A DNA stretch of 64,000 bases, from positions 58,124,501-58,188,500 of the forward strand of contig NC_071670.1 in the NCBI RefSeq assembly GCF_028554725.1. The letters run 5' to 3'. Position numbers and translations under genes: made by a program. Every line of letters begins with the position of its first letter. Position 1 is the stretch's first letter. Below are positions 60,833 through 64,000 of this stretch, piece after piece. The notes below the pieces were generated by a model. That model made no database searches. It saw nothing but the letters and a program-made list of their open reading frames with translations, and was not told the origin of the DNA. This DNA is from Zeugodacus cucurbitae (taxonomy: Eukaryota > Arthropoda > Insecta > Diptera > Tephritidae).

Positions 60833-61241
60833 CACGTGCATGCAACAAACCAAAATACTGCAGACAACATGCAACACGCAACCATGCAACTTGCAACATG
60901 TTGTGTTTATATGCGAGGCAGAAGTGAAAAGCGGAACACAAGTGAAAATACCAACTAAGAAAGGCCGCAAGATGAAAATGCACGTTTTTCCCACACAACG
61001 TCATCAATTGTGTATGCGCCGAACAACAACAATGACAACCAAAATATTTTGCGAGCGAGCCATCTTCATATATACATATATGTATCATAGCACCGAAGAA
61101 TGTCCGCGTGTGTATTTTTAGTTGCATGCTTTTGGTGGCGCTGGCGCTGCCGCAGCCACAGCATTTTGAACTTTTGATTTCCCAATCAAGCGAAGTGAGA
61201 TTTTCATGCGAATTTTCCTTTCAGTTGCGGCTGTGACATCG
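60833..61241. repeat. Duplicated module, copy 2
   Basis: Ordered blocks shared with 34561-34980: CACGTGCATGCAAC (60833), CTTGCAACATGTTGTGTTT (60890), GAACAACAACAATGACAA (61021), and TTTTCATGCGAATTTTCC with TTTCAGTTG and TGACATCG (61201-61241). The offset between first and last blocks is about 370 bp here and 380 bp in copy 1. Gene context is unknown. Confidence 0.6.
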
Positions 61242-62496
61242 AAGCGTGTGGTAGTGATGAACCGATGCGACCGTGTGTAGGCGCGTGTGTACTACGTGTG
61301 TGATTTACCGATTTAAGGCTATTATTTCAGTGGTAATGTGTTTTTGAAGAGGTGTTTCGAATAAATGGAGTGAATAATATTTTGTACAAAAATTAAAAAA
61401 TATCAAGTATGTTTGAATTTATGGGAAAATATTATCAATAGATGAAAAAATTTATGATATATAGTTTTATAAAAATAATAATAAAAAAATTAAATAAATA
61501 TTTTCAAACAAAAAAATCAAATAATATTTTATATAAAATATATTGCTTTAATGAAGTGGTGAAGTAAAAATAAGTTATGAGTACAAAAAATATGGAAATG
61601 GAACATTCTTTCCAATAATTTATTCTATTATTTAAAGAAAATGGTTGTTGAGGAAAATAGTGTTTGATTCAATAAATATTTTACACTAGTTATGCAGAAA
61701 AGAAAAGTTTTTAAAATACATTTCTACTGAAAATAATGAGAAATAATTTGTGAAGATAACAAAAAATAAATAAAATGACTAAATCTTAAAAAAAAAAATA
61801 AATCATGTAGTAAAAATAAAGAAGAAAAACAAAAAACGAAGAATATTTATTTTTATTGAAATTATTGGAAATATTTAAAGTAAGTCGTCTACAATGACTG
61901 CGAGATACTTAACAGTAATTAAAGTGATAATGCCTCCAAATATTTGATTTTCAAATCAAAACCATGTGTTAGATCATAAAATGTATTTAATTTATTATAG
62001 GAAAACTAACGTTTTAGAAAAAAAAAATTATTAACTGCTGGTACTAAGTACTGGAAAATTTCAGACTTCTGTGATATTTTTAAAGTTTTATTCTAATCGG
62101 TACTGCGGTGGTGCTGTTTACATAAAAATGTAAAATATTGCTACTAAATAGAAAATAAAAATATTGATTAAAATTTAAAGGATATAAAAATATACCCGTG
62201 ACTTTGACACTATATATGTATTAGAACCCTCAACTCTTATTGGACCAACAACAAAATACATCATCAATTGTGCACTAAAAAACTATATTTTATAAAAAAA
62301 ATATAAATTAATTTCAAAGTTTTAATTTCTATTTTATTAAAAAAATATATAATTTTTTTTTATAAAAATGGACCAAACACTACGATCGGCATATGCACTG
62401 CGCCCCTATGATAATACATGCATAGAAACTCAACCTATAGTCACTTGGTTAGCTTTCATAAACATTGTTCTCGAGGGCATTTGAAGAACTCATTAA
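61242..62496. other. AT-rich non-coding DNA
   Basis: Very AT-rich with poly-A/T stretches. No exon or element end was recognised. Confidence 0.45.
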
Positions 62497-63164
62497 GGGG
62501 TTTCATGTCGATTTTGTCGGGTAAAGCAAGGTCTTTTCAAACATTTTTTTTTTTCTATGTAAAAAAATTATTCACATAATTCAAACATTTTCTTTCTTAT
62601 ATGTATCTATATTTAAAGAATAATTTCTGAATTAAAAAAGAAATTAAAACTCCTCCATTGTGACGTCATTTCCGGTGACCCCTCGAAAAAAGTACGACCG
62701 CGTTGTCAGCTGATAAGATCATTTAAATTAAAAACAAAAATAAATGTTTTATGTAAGACTCCTGCTTGAACGAAGGAAAGACAAAAAAAGTAAAAGTTTG
62801 AATTTTGGCAAACATTTTTCCAAAAAAATAAAAATTTCGGTCAAATTTGCTTGACATTCTGTTTTGTTGTAATTGAAAAAAGTCCTTCGTTCAAGCACGA
62901 GTAAATTGTATCTCGAACACCTGTGCAAAATTTTGTCAAAATCGGTTGAGTAGTTTTCGACAACCGACTTTGAAAACACGGTTCCGAGAAAAACACGTTT
63001 AAAGTTTTGAGTAACAATAATACCTGACTTGGAGCGCACACCTTCCAAAGGCTGTATCTCCGCAACTATTATTCGGATCGATAGGATTAATAATATTCTT
63101 GAGATGTTGTAGAAATTACAAACAAAAAAAAAAAATTTTGAACCCAGGAACCCCATGTAACCCT
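62497..63164. mobile_element. TTAA-flanked MITE with GGGGTT ends, long copy
   Basis: TTAA at 62493-62496 and 63165-63168. The left end is GGGGTTTCATGTCGATTTTG; the right end, read inward, is AGGGTTACATGGGGTT. The interior shares CGAACACCTGTGCAAAATTT with 49704-49960, and CGAGAAAAACACGTTTAAAG (near 62986) with the elements at 1592 and 39006. A 141-residue minus-strand frame spanning most of it has no domain and is likely fortuitous. Confidence 0.85.
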
Positions 63165-63168
63165 TTAA

Positions 63169-64000
63169 GAACAAATTATAAGCTCAGGAGTGCAATGAAA
63201 CTACTTTTTCGCCTTTTTTTGGCTATTGTAAGTATCGATTACTCACTCAACCATTGATGTGTATGATTATCAATCGCTGATTTGTCACCAAATCTTTTTC
63301 AGGCGTTCGAAATTTTATGGATTTTGTCCATCAAGTTACACAATTTAATTTAAATGATAATCGACAGCAATGTCGTGGTATTGCTATAAAATTTCTGAAA
63401 ATTCATAAGTAAATCTCTTAAATTGTAACTAAGATTAGAAGAGTATTTATAAGAAAACTGTGCATACTATTATTAACAAGCACATTTTAGATCTTGCCAT
63501 TGTTTAAAAACTGTATTTCTAGCCATTTCACTGAATTCTAAAAATTTAATTAATTATAATTTTAATTATAATGGGAATACCCGAAAAGTTGTGGCGAGAA
63601 GTAGTTTTTCTTAATCAGTAAGTTTCTAAAAATATATATAAGGAGGAAAATATTGGCAGAAATGCAGTATTATTGGTGTGAAACTACAAAAATATTCAAA
63701 TAAAATATTAAGACTGTTGCTCTTGAAAGAATAACCATAATAGTACAGATGTGCGGTGAAGTTACACAATAACACAGTAAAAATTTTAAAATAATGATGG
63801 AAAAGTATTCAAAAAGTGATCGTGCAAGTAATTTTTTGAAAGTAAAAAATTTAATACTAATTTTTTAAAAATGTTTAGAAATAATTTCAGTGGCTTTTTG
63901 AAGGTACTCTACTTGATTGTTGTTTTAATAATGAAATTAAAATAAAATATAAACTTTTTATTTGATGTTTGTGTTGAAAACTCAAATATATTATGAGGTA
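63169..64000. other. AT-rich non-coding DNA to the window end
   Basis: I see nothing recognisable. Confidence 0.4.

Noticed and set aside
62749..63174. A 141-residue minus-strand open frame
   Set aside because: It lies inside, and runs a few bases past, a TTAA-flanked MITE, and shows no domain or splice context.
1..64000. CRISPR arrays, bacterial operons, tRNA and rRNA genes
   Set aside because: No regularly spaced short repeats with unique spacers, no ribosome-binding-site-led gene runs, and no convincing tRNA T-loop (GGTTCGANTCC) or rRNA segment was seen by eye. A covariance-model scan would be decisive for tRNAs.

Overview
This is a eukaryotic nuclear window, AT-rich and gene-poor, with short spliced exons and many decayed transposons. 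It looks like a higher dipteran, most likely a tephritid fruit fly. The reasons are DD41D (rosa-type) mariner copies, mini-me/DINE-like hairpin-ended repeats carrying (GACG/GACA)n tracts, CA/GT-rich intergenic DNA and small introns with fly-like splice sites. There is no bacterial-style gene organisation, and almost all of the sequence is intronic or intergenic.

Coding content is small. The only complete gene I can build is a four-exon, minus-strand gene at 30862-32865. It encodes a 485-residue helical, TPR-like protein with an acidic tail, and its length and repeat character resemble the TTC29 family. About 4.6 kb further right, on the plus strand, is a 71-codon first exon (37475-37687). It ends just after a hydrophobic segment that looks like the M1 helix of a two-pore-domain potassium channel; no later exon is visible, so most of the rest of the window may be its first intron. 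A short possible signal-peptide exon lies at 23477-23583. An unrecognised, apparently decayed coding stretch at about 12015-13735 is interrupted by a MITE.

From left to right the mobile elements are: the end of a hairpin-type repeat (1-145); a TTAA-flanked element (1592-2554); a mariner-type MITE (2605-2968); a DD41D mariner (5483-6648); a hAT MITE with a perfect 8-bp duplication (7524-8199); a Tc1-like element (8220-8832); a LINE RNase H/C-terminal remnant (about 9800-10390); a second, inverted hAT MITE (12410-13080); a 3-prime DD41D mariner remnant (about 19165-19603); a LINE tail (19778-20170); a 33-bp minisatellite (21207-21698); a second LINE type (26160-26625); a DD34D mariner with intact inverted repeats (29353-30527); a deleted DD41D mariner (35718-36670); a TTAA MITE (39006-39730); a hairpin-type repeat split by a Harbinger-like element (43731-45940, insert 43833-45072) and followed by an inverted relative; another hairpin-type repeat (48175-49353); a TTAA MITE (49704-49960); a LINE tail (55010-55370); a GATTGA hexamer array (56788-57320); a mini-me-like element (58300-58918); and a TTAA MITE (62497-63164).

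The observations most worth following up are: a roughly 400-bp module present twice, 26 kb apart (34561-34980 and 60833-61241); an internal sequence block shared by TTAA-type elements that have different ends; and a shared hairpin-plus-microsatellite layout linking two repeat families. I see no novel multi-gene system here. The interest is in transposon structure and possible duplicated regulatory or exon DNA.
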